Source: Cervus elaphus
Lineage: Eukaryota; Chordata; Mammalia; Artiodactyla; Cervidae
Assembly (NCBI RefSeq): GCF_910594005.1
Contig: NC_057848.1
Span: 50,423,616 to 50,487,615 of the forward strand
Direction: 5' to 3'
Length of the DNA stretch: 64,000 bases
The position numbers and the translations under genes were made by a program. The notes beneath the pieces were generated by a model. That model ran no database searches. It worked only from the letters and a program-made list of their open reading frames with translations, and was not told the DNA's origin. This document shows, in pieces, positions 45,600-58,200 of this stretch (positions are counted from its first letter, which is position 1; the number at the start of each line of letters is the position of its first letter).

Positions 45600-46905
45600 T
45601 TCAGCCTAGAGAAATTCCTTTAACATTTGTTGTAAAGCTGGTGGTGCTGAATTTTCTTAGCTTTTGCTTTAAAACTTTTGATTTCTCCATTGATTCGGAA
45701 TGAGAGCCTTACTGAGGAGAGTATTTTTGGTTGTAGGTTTTTCCCTTTCATCACTTTAAATATATCATGCCACTCTCTTTTGACCTGCAGAGTTTCTGCT
45801 GAAGATTGGCTGATAGATTTATGGAGGTTCCCTTGTATATTATTTGTTGCTTTTCCCTGGTTGCTTTTAATGTTTTCAATTTGATTACTTGGTGTTTTGT
45901 TTTCCTATTTGGGTTAATACTATATAGGACTTAAGTGACTGTTTTCTTTCCATGTTAGGGAAGTTTTCAGCTATTAGCTCTTCAAATATTTTCTTAGACC
46001 CCTTTTCTGTTTTCCTTCTGGGAGAACATTGGTGCATTTTACATCCCAGAGGTTTCTCTATTTTTTTGATTGAAGGATAATTGCTTTACATAATTTTGTG
46101 GTTTTCTGTCATACATCAACAAGAATCAGCCATAGGTACACCCATGTCACCTCCTTCCCATCTCCCTCTCCTCCCCACCCCCCAGCCTGTTGCAGAGCGC
46201 CTGTTTGAGTATCCTGAGTCATACAGAAAATTCCCATTGGCTATCTGTTATACACATGGTATTGTAAATTTCTATGTTACTCTCTCCATACATCTCCCCT
46301 TCTCCCTCCTCTCCTCCTACCATGTCCATAGGCCTGTTCTCTATGTCTATTTCTCCATTGCTGCCCTGAAAATAAATTCATCAGTGCCATCTCTTCAGAT
46401 TCCACATATATGTGTCAGTATATAATATTTATATTTCTCTTTCTGACTTACTTCGCTCTGTATAATGGGCTCTAGTTTTGCCCACCTCATTAGAACAGAT
46501 TCAAATGTGTTCCTTTTTATAGCTGAGTAGTATTCCATTGTATATATGTACCACAGCTTCTTTATTCATTCATCTGTCAATGGACATCTAGGTTGCTTCC
46601 ATGTTCTAGCTATTCTTTTCATTCTTTATTCTGTGGCAGTTATTTCCACCACTCTGTCTTCTAGCTCATTTTTCTATTCTTCTGCTTCATTTGTTCTGCT
46701 ATAGATTCCATTTAGTGTATTTTTCATTTCAGTAATTGTATTCTTCAACTCTGTTTGATTGTTCTTTATGTTTGCTAACTTTTCATTAAAAACTTCTTGT
46801 AACTTCTCACTCTTTGCATCCATTAATTTCCCAAGTTCTTGGATCATGTTTATGATCATTATTCTGAACTCTTTCTTGGATAGATTGCCTATCTCCATGT
46901 CACTT
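45600..46905 (-). pseudogene. L1 ORF1 remnant, interrupted by another L1
   Basis: The N-terminal part at 46898-46674 reads MEIGNLSKKEFRIMIINMIQ followed by a coiled-coil-like segment. A 0.55-kb L1 tail then interrupts the frame (46060-46614), and the remainder down to about 45600 has no frame. ORF1p would bind L1 RNA; this copy cannot make it. Confidence 0.72.
46060..46614 (-). mobile_element. Older ruminant L1 3' end nested in L1 ORF1
   Basis: Antisense 3' end: 'gattgaaggataattgcttt', 'caacaagaatcagccatagg', the C-rich segment near 46140-46190 and the ORF2 end at 46500-46614. The word ctatt precedes it and recurs just after, a weak TSD. It is 5'-truncated. Confidence 0.85.
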
Positions 46906-48027
46906 AATTATTCTTCGAGGGTTTTATTCCTCTGCCATCTCATGTTGTCTGAATTTCTGTTTGTATTTTTATGTATGTGGAAGGTTAGTTATGTTTCTCA
47001 ACCTTAGAATTGGCCCTCTGTAGGGAATCTCCTATGTGTCCCTGCAGTACACTCCCCTTTTGTCCCCCAATGGCTAGGGACCAGTTGGTCCCAAGGTAGG
47101 TTCTGACCTGTGTTTGTGGAATCAGTTCCATAGGCTGTGGGATTTTAGTTTTCTTGTTTCTGGTGTCTTCCCCATAGTGGGTGAGGCTAGTCTATAGGTT
47201 TGTGCACCTTCCTAGTGGGACTGGCTCTCATTGGTGGGTGCTGGATCTTGGCCCTCTGGTGAGCATGACGATGTCTAAGGGTTTGTCTAGGGGTGGTTCT
47301 TGGTGTAGGAAGTTTTTAGGCAGCCTGTCTGTTAATGAGTGGGACTGCATTCCTGTCCTGTTGGTTGTTTGGCTTAAGGCATCTCAGCACTGGAGCCTAC
47401 AGGCTGTTAGGTGGGGCCAGGTCTTGGCGCTAACAACCTAAGCAAAATGTCCAGTATTCAGAAGAATACTCTTAGATTTGTTGGCCACCATTTCCTATGT
47501 CCCCAGAAAGAACCACAGCCAACCACTTCCTCCCCTGGAGATCCTCCAAGACTAGCAGGTAGATCTGGTTGAGGTGCCTATGAAGTCACTGCTCTTGCCT
47601 TGTGTCCTGGTGCACGTGTGCACCCTTCAAACATGGAGTCTCTGCTTCCCCTAGTCTTATGGCGTGCCTCTGATCAAGTCCTGCTGGCCTCCAAAGCCAA
47701 ATGCCCTAGGGATGACTCCTCCCCATGCCAGACCCCAGACCGGGAGCCTGATGTGAAGTTCAAAACTCTCACTCTTATGCAAGTATGTCTGAGGTATAAT
47801 TTTTCTACAGTTTGTGGGTTGTCCCCCCAGAGGGTATGGGATTTGATTATATCACAGGTGCACCCTTTGTACCATCTTGTGCTTTCTTTGTCTTTGGATG
47901 TAGAATATCATTTTTGGTAGCTTCCAGTCTTTTTTATTGACGATCATTCAAGTAGTTGTGATTTTGTTGTTCTCATGGGAGGAGGTGGGTTCAAAGATTT
48001 TCTACTCCACTGTCTTGTCCCATTCTC
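46906..48027 (-). promoter_or_regulatory. 5' UTR of the deleted L1
   Basis: GC is higher here than in the neighbours. Text such as 'gggaggaggtgggttcaaag' leads to the element's first base at 48027, next to the TSD. Promoter function is inferred from position only. It is not alignable by eye to the 5' UTR of the 10.9-kb L1. Confidence 0.6.
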
Positions 48028-48038
48028 TTTATATCAGG

Positions 48039-50277
48039 TTTGTGTTCTTTCAGTCCTACTTATCCCAGGAATGAAAATTAGAGAAATTAGAGATTTAGAG
48101 TGTATCTTTTGTTTGTGAACTATGGTTGGGAAACAATGAATTGGTCCTTTTAAAAACAATATGTCCAGTGAAACTGAAGGGAAGAGTCTTTTAAGGATAC
48201 CCAAGAGGGCTTTCTTATGCCTCAGAATTTCAAAGTGCCCTGAAATTTGTTCTTTTTAAAATTCTCTGTACTTTTTTGTGTGTGTGCTATAACATTCTTA
48301 CATGTATTATTCTGTGATTAAATCTCCAGGTTACTATAAATGATACCTAAATTCTAAAGAGCCAATTCTAATTCCAATATGACCTTATTCCCTTAAGAAA
48401 AATGGAATAAACATTTTGTCTGCTATTTTGTTGGACTGAAGTATTTAAAAGAGTAAGGTAGAAAGAAGAGACAAAATCCTGAACCTTTCAAAATGGAGAA
48501 TTAATTTTAAACTTAAAAATGTGTTCCTATTACCTATGCTGATACTATCTTTGCATAAATGAATAAATAGAAATAAAGAAACTTTTTTCCCCAAAAAAAA
48601 AGAAACTGATCAATTTAAATAAAAAATAAAGAGCAAAACAAGCAAACAGAAAAAATCCCACTGAAAGCAAGTTTGTAGGACTTATTATTAGAAGTAAGTT
48701 TTTAAATCCCGAATTTCTTGTCTTTTCATGAGGTCACAATATTATGGGAAATAAATAATAGCAGATTGTAATTAAAATATAAGTTAGAAGTATCTGACTT
48801 CTTTCATTGGAAATGGATTTACTTTGTCATTGTCTTTCATTATATGCTCTTTTCAAAAACAGTCCATTTTCCATCAGCCTGAATCATTCCTCTTTGTCTT
48901 GCTTCACCAATCCATCTGAACCAGGTACTATATTTTTCAAGTAGCCCTTTCTCTCTAAAAGTACTTCTGGTTCCACTTGCTTCAATCACATATACATTCT
49001 TCTTCCTTTTTTTCAGTCAATTCCACTTTAGACTTCCATGGGAAACTGTCAATGAGGTGTAAACTCCTATATGAGAAAACTGTTTCTCACGTTAGCACAG
49101 CAGGTTAATCAGACATTTTTTGAAGCCTTGAAAGAGAGGGTGATTTTGATGTCTCATGGGTAGCTAAAGGCAAAGAAAACATTCAGTACAGATTGATGGA
49201 AAAATCCTGGACTGTGAATCAGAAGTCCTGACTGACTAGTTACATATTACTTTGGGTAATCTCTGAACATCAGGCACTTTGAATATAAATTATGATTTTA
49301 GTAGATGCTTCCTTTTAAACTGCTTTGAATAAGGTGGGAAATCAAGGATTGATATATTTTCCTATGCTCTCTGTTTTGTTTTCATTAATCACATATATAT
49401 ATATATATGTATAAACACATATGTATGCCTAAATATCAAATTAATGTTCATTGTAAAAAATACTGGAAAGATGATCGAGGCACAGAAAAAATAGCTACCT
49501 CAAGAATTTAATACTAGAAGTGTTAATTACTGTCTTAAAGTCATTTTTACTTTAAATTCAATATTTTTCTAATCCAGCCATGTTGTGAAAGAGGGCTGAA
49601 TTTTGAGTTAACAAATGCCTATAGTCACATTTTAGAAGAATCCAGTATGTGCATTCTGAAATTAATTCCTAACCTATTTTATGGTTTAATTCTTGCAACC
49701 AATCAGAAAAATTGCATTTATTCTACTGTCAATAGATCACAAACATTAAATTAACAATTTACAAATGAGCAAAATATAAAAACCATGCAGTTCTGGAACA
49801 AGTTTAATTAAGAAAATGTGTTCAAATGAACGTTGAACCTCTGGGGAAGGAGGGTGTGATTCTAGGTAAGGCAGTGCCCTGAATCAAAAATACAGAGGTT
49901 AAATATCATCAGAAAAGTCTTAGATACTCTTATACAGCCTTCTTTTTTGGTACCTTTTTACTACTTAAGTAAAATAGTCACTCAGACAAATGTTGGATAT
50001 AATTTGTCACTACTTAGCATTAAAACTACTGCATTTTAGAGGAAAAAAGGCAGAATCCTTAGTTTTCTAAGCAAGTCAAATAAATATAAGCAAAAAATAC
50101 ACTGAAAATAAAATGTCTTCCTTAACTGTCTTTCAATTAATTTTAATATTGTAATATTAAATATTTACAGAGCTTCTGTTATGACTAGGCTAGCTGTTTT
50201 AAAGGATACAAAGATAATTTAGCCCTTGTTCACACCCAAAAAATGCATACAATCTCATCTGTTTTGACTTTGCAAGA
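48039..50277. other. Mostly single-copy AT-rich DNA
   Basis: About 2.2 kb without genes. It contains a MIR at about 49195-49320 and a short (AT)n near 49391-49408. Nothing else is recognised. Confidence 0.45.
49195..49320 (-). mobile_element. MIR-type SINE
   Basis: Antisense text 'ctggactgtgaatcagaagt', 'gactagttacatattacttt' and 'gggtaatctctgaacatcag' follows the MIR/MIR3 3' half (accompanied by 'actagctgtgtgacc' in the consensus). It is diverged. Confidence 0.55.
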
Positions 50278-52994
50278 AATGAAAGATAAACAAAATTGAC
50301 AAAGCGTTAGTTAGACTCATTAAGAAACAAAAGGAGAAGAACCAAATCAAAAAAATTAGAAAATAAAATGGAGAGATCACAACAGACAACACCAAAATGC
50401 AAAGGATCATAAGAGACCAGCAGCTCAATGCCAAAAATATGGACAACTTGGAAGAAATGGACAAATTATTAGAAAAGTATAACTTTCCAAAACTGAACCA
50501 GGAAGAAATAGAAGACATTAACAGACCCATCACAAGCATGGAAATTGAAACTGTAATCAGAATTCTTCCAGCAAAAAAAAGCCCAGGACCAGATGGCTTC
50601 ACAGCTGAATTATACCAAAAATTTAGAGAACAGCTAGAACCTATCTTACTCAAACTCTTCCAGAAAATTGCAGAAGAAGGTAAACTTCCAAACACATTCT
50701 ATGAGGCCACCATCACCCTAATACCAAAACGAGACAAAGATTCCAAAAAAAAAAGAAAACTACAGGCCAATATCACTGATGAACATAGATACAAAAGTCC
50801 TTAACAAAATTCTAGCAAACAGAATCCAACAACATATTAAATAGATCATACATCATGAGCAAATGAACTTTATCCCAGGGATGCAAGGATTCTTTAATAT
50901 CTGCAAATCAATCAATGTAATACACCATGTTAACAAATTGAAAGATAAAAACCATATGATTATCTCAATAGATGCAGAAAACGCCTTTGACAAAATTCAA
51001 CATCCATTTATGATAAAACTCTCCAGAAAGCAGGCATAGAAGGAACATACCTCAACATAATAAAAGCTATATATGACAAACCCAAAGCAAACATTATCCT
51101 CAATGGTGGAAAAATTGAAAACATTTCCCCTAAAGTCAGGAACAAGACAAGGGTGCCCACTCTCATCACTACTATTCAACATAGTTTTGGAAGTGTTGGC
51201 CACAGCAATCAGAGCAGAAAAAGAAAAAAGGAAACCAGATAAGAAAAGAAGAAGTGAAACTCTCACTGTTTGCAGATGACATGATCACCTATATAGAAAA
51301 CCCTAAAGACTCTACCAGAAAAATACTAGAGCTAATCAACGAATATAGTAAAGTTGCAGGATATAAAATTAACACATGGAAACCCATTGCATTCCTATAC
51401 ACTAACAATGAGAAAACAGAAAGAGAAATTAAGGAAACAATACCATTCACTATTGCAACAAAAAGAATAAAATACTCAGGAGTATATCTACCTAAAGAAA
51501 TGAAAGACCTATATATAGAAAACTATAAAACACTGATGAAAGAAATCAAAGAGGACACAAATAGATGGAGAAATATACCGTCTTCATGGATTGGAAGAAT
51601 CAATATTGTGAAAATGGCTATACTACCCCAAAGCAATCTATAGATTCAATGCAATCCCTATCAAGCTACCAACGGTATTTTCCACAGAACTAGAACAAAT
51701 AATTTCACAATTTGTATGGAAATACAAAAAACCTCGAATAGCCAAAGCAATCTTGAGAAAGAAGAATGGAACTGGAGGAATCAACCTGCCTGACTTCTGG
51801 CTCTACTACAAAGCCACAGTCATCAAGACAGTATGGTACTGGCACAAGGACAGAAATATAGATCAATGGAACAGAATAGAAAGCCCAGAGATAAATCCAC
51901 GAATGTATGGACACCTTACCTTCGACAAAGGAGGCAAGGATATACAATGGAAAAAAGACAACCTCTTTAACAAGTGGTGCTGGGAAAACTGGTCAACCAC
52001 CTGTAAAAGAATGAAACTAGAACACTTTCTAACACCATACACAAAAATAAACTCAAAATGGATTAAAGATCTAAATGTAAGACCAGAAACTATAAAAGTC
52101 CTAGAGGAGAACATAGGCAAAACACTCTCCGACATAAACCACAGCAAGATCCTCTATGACCCACCTCCCAGAATGTTGGAAATAAAAGCAAAAATACACA
52201 AATGGGACCTAATTAAACTTAAAAGCTTTTGCACAACAAAGGAAATTATAAGTAAGGTGAAAAGACAGCCCTCAGAATGGGAGAAAATAATAGCAAATGA
52301 AGAAGCAGACAAAGGATTAATCTCAAAAAGATACAAGCAACTCCTGAAGCTCAATTCCAGAAAAATAAATGACCCAATCAAAAAATGCGCCAAAGATCTA
52401 AACAGACATTTCTCTGAAGAAGCCATACAGATGGCTCACAAACACATGAAAAGATGCTCACCATCACTCATTATCAGAGAAATGCAAATCAAAACCTTAA
52501 TGAGGTACGATTACATGCCAGTCAGAATGGCTGCTATCCAAAAGTCTACAAGCAATAAATGCTGGAGAGGGTGTGGAGAAAAGGGAACCCTCTTACACTG
52601 TTGGTGGGAATGCAAACTAGTACAGCCACTATGGAGAACAGTGTGGGGATTCTTTAAAAAACTGGAACTAGAACTGCCATATGACCCAGTAATCCCACTT
52701 CTGGGCATACACACCGAGGAAACCAGATCTGAAAGAGACACGTGCACCCCAATATTCATCGCAGCACTGTTTATAATAGCCAGGACATGGAAGCAACCTA
52801 GATGCCCATCAGCAGATGAATGGATAAGGAAGCTGTGGTACATATACACCATGGAATATTACTCAGCCATTAAAAAGAATTCATTTGAATCAGTTCTAAT
52901 GAGATGGATGAAACTGGAGCCCATTATACAGAGTGAAGTAAGCCAGAAAGATAAAGACCAATACAGTATACTAACGCATATATATGGAATTTAG
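50278..52994 (+). pseudogene. L1 ORF2 remnant (RT and C-terminus)
   Basis: RT motifs in order are PGPDGF near 50586, motif A (IDAENAFD) near 50970 and FADD at 51269-51280. The last 413 codons (51753-52994) are open and carry the conserved LPDFWLYYKATVIKTVWYW block and the cysteine-rich CWRGCGEKGTLLHCWWEC segment. Breaks include A-run indels near 50738-50755 and 50575-50582, and an extra C in cccc at 51626-51629, which truncates the RT frame. The endonuclease is absent. Confidence 0.92.
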
Positions 52995-53370
52995 AAAAAT
53001 GGTAATGATAACCCTATATGCAAAACAGAAAAAGAGACACAGATGTATAGAACAGGATTTTGAACTCTGTGGGAGAAGGCGAGGGTGGGATGTTTTGAGA
53101 GAACAGCATTGAAACATGTATATTATCAAGTGTGAAACAGATCACCAGCCCAGGCTGGATGCATGAGACAAGTGCTCGGGCCTGGTGCACTGGGAAGACC
53201 CAGAAGAATCAGGTGGAGAGGGAGGTGGGAGGGGGGATTGGGATGGGGAATACATGTAAATCCATGGCTGATTCATGTCAATGTATGACAACAACCACTA
53301 CAATACTGTAAAGTAATTAGCCTCCAACTAATAGAAATAAATGAAAAAAAAATGGAAAAAAAATAAAAAA
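50278..53370 (+). mobile_element. Young ruminant L1, 5'-truncated (left arm of inverted pair)
   Basis: It starts inside ORF2 just before the RT domain and runs through the ORF2 stop (52994), the L1 3' UTR and an A-rich tail ending near 53370. It is highly similar to the minus-strand copy at 55210-58334. No clear TSD could be read. Confidence 0.95.
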
Positions 53371-54539
53371 GGACTGAGGGTTTATAGAGTTTTTAGGTTG
53401 CTGATTAAATTATTGTAAAAAAAAATTCTTTTTTCTATAGGGATATTGTCATCAGCATACTAGAACAGTGCCAAGATCAATACATCTTTATTGAATGAAT
53501 GAATGATTGAGGGTTTCCAGTTTAGATAAAATGATGCTTACCTTCAACTTTTTAAAAGCAAGTTGAAATCTTACTTCCTTTTAGATTAGTGACATAATAT
53601 AATAACATGCAGCTGGAAATCTGATTATTTAGTATAAAGGAAAGTTTAAAAAAACTTCACTATTTTACTGCGCATTAAAGGGTTATCTAATAATGTACCC
53701 TTCTAAATAAATTACAAATCTCATTAATACAATAGCTAATTTGGTTAAAAACATGAGCTCCAGATTGACTGATTTTTAAACTCTACTCCATCATTTACTA
53801 CCTGTGTGACACTAAGCAAATTACAAATCATTTCTAGGACTTAGTGTGTGTTATCAACTCCTTCTTTACTTATAAGACAACTATCTATCTTCCATGGTGG
53901 TGGCTTACTTTTAGAGTGACATTATTAAAATATGTGTGTTTATAACCATAAGGGAATAACAGGGTCTCACTTTGCCTTTGAATTTTGACTACCTTGAAAA
54001 CTAGACAAAGGTATGTAAAAGACTGGAAAACAGTTATCACTGACACCAGAAAACAGATATCACAGGATTGTAGGTCCTGAGCAAATGGAAACATCCAAGG
54101 TGAGACATGCTTTCACTTTAGCTTTTAGCCTAAAGGTAATCCGGACCATGCCACAGATGGGGGAAACAAAACAGACCCCTAAATTCTTACAGCATTTAGG
54201 GGATAGAGATTGGTATTTGGAGAGACCACAATAACTAGAAGTTACAGGGCAGAATTCCAGAGAGAAGGAACCAACAAAGAAAGAGAACTCTACAAACTAG
54301 TATAAGGGTCACCTCAGCTGTTTTACTTAAATCCATTTTGTACAAACACTTGGAGAAATTGTAAGAGGTTGAGAATATAACCACTTCCTGGGAGAAATAT
54401 ACTAGAGGGGAGTAAGAGTAACAATTCTACAAGCTCAGGTAGGTCCGTGGAGCATTTAAGATTTCAACCTTAGAATACACAAGGCTTTTAGTAGAAACCC
54501 CAAGAGATTACATATTAGTGATGGTAGTAAATGAACCTT
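53371..54539. other. Spacer between the two L1 arms, left part
   Basis: Mostly single-copy. It contains a short L2-like 3' end near 53445-53512 ('agaacagtgccaagatcaat', 'tattgaatgaatgaatg') and a MIR at 53745-53880. No gene is recognised. Confidence 0.45.
53745..53880 (-). mobile_element. MIR SINE
   Basis: Antisense: 'gagctccagattgactgatt', 'catcatttactacctgtgtg', 'acactaagcaaattacaaat'. This matches the order of MIR ('tctgccacttactagctgtgtgacc'). Confidence 0.6.
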
Positions 54540-55000
54540 ATACTATCAAATATTCTCAATCTGCCCTGGTAAAAATTAATCCTTAAAAGGATCAAACTTA
54601 TTTCCAAATAACTAACCTACCTACCAAAACAAAGACCAGCACTCTGTGAATGAATACAACAAATTCTGACTCACGAATATTAAGGTAAAAATGTCTATAA
54701 TTCAACAAATAACTTGTAAAGAGGAGAAGAAAAGTGGGTTTCATTAGCAGTAGAGATCTTATTATAAACATATCCAGAAATTACAGAGGTTCTACTATTA
54801 GCAGATGATATCATTAAAATATGCCATTGAAAATGTAATTAATATGTTCAAGTATTTAATGGAAAACAGAAACTTAAGAATAAAATAGAACACATAACAA
54901 AAATAAACAAGTGAAATTTATAGAAAAGAAAAAAAAATGACATAGGACATACAAATTGCACTGTATTGGATTAACAGAGCTTTAGATACTCCAAGAAAAC
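54540..55000 (+). mobile_element. Ancient L1M LINE, 5' region
   Basis: 'aattacagaggttctactat' then 'tagcagatgatatcattaaa' and 'aatatgttcaagtatttaat' follow the L1M segment just upstream of ORF1. It is strongly diverged and lacks a frame. Confidence 0.5.
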
Positions 55001-55209
55001 AGATAAGTGTATTTGGTCACATCATAATATAATGTAATAAAAACCAAAGCACTAATAGATTGGGTCAAAGAAAAATAGAGTAAATAGAAAAGTCAGTAGA
55101 TTTAAACCAACAGTATCAATAAAGATATTACACGCATGAGTAAATATCTAGTTAAAAGACTGAGATTATATGATGGATAAAGAAAAACCTTATTCTGTCT
55201 ACATGAAAC

Positions 55210-58200
55210 TCATTTTTTTTTTTTAGGGTTTTAAAATCGTTTTTCTTTTTTTTTTTATATAATTTATCTATTTTTTCAGTGGGTTTTGTCATACATTGAC
55301 ATGAATCAGCAATAGATTTACACGTATTCCCCATCCCGATCCCCTCTCCCACCTCCCTCTCCACCTGATTCCTCTGGGTCTTCCTAGTGCACCAGGCTCA
55401 AGCACTTGTCTCATGCATCCCACCTGGGCTGGTGACCTGTTTCACCATAGATAATATACATGCTGTTCTTTCAAAACATCCCACCCTCACCTTCTCCCAC
55501 AGAGTTCAAAAGTCTGTTCTGTACATCTGTGTCTCTTTTTCTCTTTTGCATATAGGGTTATCATTACCATCTTTCTAAATTCCATATATATGTGTTAGTA
55601 TGCTATAATGTTCTTTATCTTTCTGGCTTACTTCACTCTGTATAATGGGCTCCAGTTTCATCCATCTCATTAGAACTGATTCAAATGAATTCTTTTTAAT
55701 GGCTGAGTAATATTCCATGGTGTATATGTACCACAGCTTCCTTATCCATTCATCTGCTGATGGGCATCTAGGTTGCTTCCATGTCCTGGCTATTATAAAC
55801 AGTGCTGCGATGAACATTGGGGTGCATGTGTCTCTTTCAGATCTGGTTTCCTCAGTGTGTATGCCCAGAAGTGGGATTACTGGGTCATATGGCAGTTCTA
55901 GTTCCAGTTTTTTAAAGAATCTCCACACTGTTTTCCATAGTGGCTGTACTAGTTTGCATTCCCACCAACAGTGTAAGAGGGTTCCCTTTTCTCCACACCC
56001 TCTCCAGCATTTATTGCTTGTAGACTTTTGGATAGCAGCCATCCTGACTGGCGTGTAATGGTACCTCATTGATGTTTTGATTTGCATTTCTCTGATAATG
56101 AGTGATGTTGAGCATCTTTTCATGTGTTTGTTAGCCATCTGTATGTCTTCTTTGGAGAAATGTCTGTTTAGTTCTTTGGCCCATTTTTTGATTGGGTCAT
56201 TTATTTTTCTGGAATTGAGCTTCAGGAGTTGCTTGTATCTTTTTGAGATTAATCCTTTGTTGCTTCGTTTGCTATTATTTTCTCCCATTCTGAGGGCTGT
56301 CTTTTCACCTTGCTTATAGTTTCCTTTGTTGTGCAAAAGCTTTTAAGTTTAATTAGGTCCTATTTGTGTATTTTTGCTTTTATTTCCAACATTCTGGGAG
56401 GTGGGTCATAGAGGATCTTGCTGTGGTTTATGTCGGAGAGTGTTTTGCCTATGTTCTCCTCTAGGACTTTTATAGTTTCTGGTCTTACATTTCGATCTTT
56501 AATCCATTTTGAGTTTATTTTTGTGTATGGTGTTAGAAGGTGTTCTAGTTTCATTCTTTTACAGGTGGTTGACCAGTTTTCCCAGCACCACTTGTTAAAG
56601 AGTTTGTCTTTTTTCCATTGTATATCCTTGCCTCCTTTGTCGAAGGTAAGGTGTCCATACGTTCGTGGATTTATCTCTGGGCTTTCTATTCTGTTCCATT
56701 GATCTATATTTCTGTCTTTGTGCCAGTACCATACTGTCTTGATGACTGTGGCTTTGTAGTAGAGTCTGAAGTCAGGCAGGTTGATTCCTCCAGTTCCATT
56801 CTTCTTTCTCAAGATTGCTTTGGCTATTCGAGGTTTTTTGTATTTCCATACAAATTGTGAAATTATTTGTTCTAGTTCTGTGGAAAATACCGTTGGTAGC
56901 TTGATAGGGATTGCATTGAATCTATAGATTGCTTTGGGGTAGTATAGCCATTTTCACAATATTGATTCTTCCAATCCATGAAGACGGTATATTTCTCCAT
57001 CTATTTGTGTCCTCTTTGATTTCTTTCATCAGTGTTTTATAGTTTTCTATATATAGGTCTTTCATTTCTTTAGGTAGATATACTCCTGAGTATTTTATTC
57101 TTTTTGTTGCAATAGTGAATGGTATTGTTTCCTTAATTTCTCTTTCTGTTTTCTCATTATTAGTATATAGGAATGCCAGGGATTTCTGTGTGTTAATTTT
57201 ATATCCTGCAACATTACTGTATTCATTGATTAACTGTAGTAATTTTTGGTAGAGTCTTTAGGGTTTTCTATGTATAAGATCATGTCATCTGCATACAGTG
57301 AGAGTTTTACTTCTTCTTTTCCTATCTGGATTCCTTTTATTTCTTTTTCTGCTCTGATTGCTGTGACCAACACTTCCAAAACTATGTTGAATAGTAGTGA
57401 TGAGAGTGGGCACCCTTGTCTTGTTTCTGACTTTAAGGGAAATGCTTTCAATTTTTCACCATTGAGGATAATGTTTGCTTTGGTTTTGTCATATATAGCT
57501 TTTATTATGTTTAGGTATGTTCCTTCTATGCCTGCTTTCTGGAGAGTTTTTATCATAAATGGATGTTGAATTTTGTCAAAGGCGTTTTCTGCATCTATTG
57601 AGATAATCATATGGTTTTTATCTTTCAATTTTTTAACATGGTGTATTACATTGATTGATTTGTGGATATTAAAGAATCCTTGCATCCCTGGGATAAAGCC
57701 CACTTGGTCATGATGTATGATCTTTTTAATATGTTGTTGGATTCTGTTTGTTAGAATTTTGTTAAGGATTTTTGCATGTATGTTCATCAGTGATATTGGC
57801 CTGTAGTTTTCTTTTTTTGTGGCATCCTTGTCTGGTTTTGGTATTAGAGTGATGTTGGCCTCATAGAATGTGTTTGGAAATTTGCCTTCTTCTGCAATTT
57901 TCTGGAAGAGTTTGAGTAAGATAGGTTCTAGCTGTTCTCTAAATTTTTGGTATAATTCAGCTGTGAAGCCATCTGGTCCTGGGGTTTTGTTTGCTGGAAG
58001 AATTCTGATTACAGTTTTGATTTCTGTGCTTGTGATGGGTCTGTTAAGATCTTCTATTTCTTCCTGGTTCAGTTTTGGAAAGTTATACTTTTCTAAGAAT
58101 TTGTCCATTTCATCCAAGTTGTCCATTTTATTGGCATAGAGCTGCTGGTAGTAGTTTCTTATGATTCTTTGTATTTCAGTGTTGTCTGTTGTGATCTCTC

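Larger units (their letters stand above)
43374..48027 (-). mobile_element. Older L1 with both ends, TSD and a large ORF2 deletion
   Basis: The ends lie between tttatatcagg copies (43363-43373 and 48028-48038). It contains a 3' UTR, the ORF2 C-terminus to about 44354, then directly the ORF2 endonuclease text, the inter-ORF segment, ORF1 and a 5' UTR ending at 48027. The central ORF2 (RT) is missing. A Bov-tA (45160) and a younger L1 tail (46060) are inserted. Sequence divergence makes it older than the L1s at 10.9, 50 and 55 kb. Confidence 0.85.

Noticed and set aside
51753..52994. 413-codon open frame that looks like an intact gene
   Set aside because: It is the C-terminal part of L1 ORF2 in a 5'-truncated copy, not a host gene.
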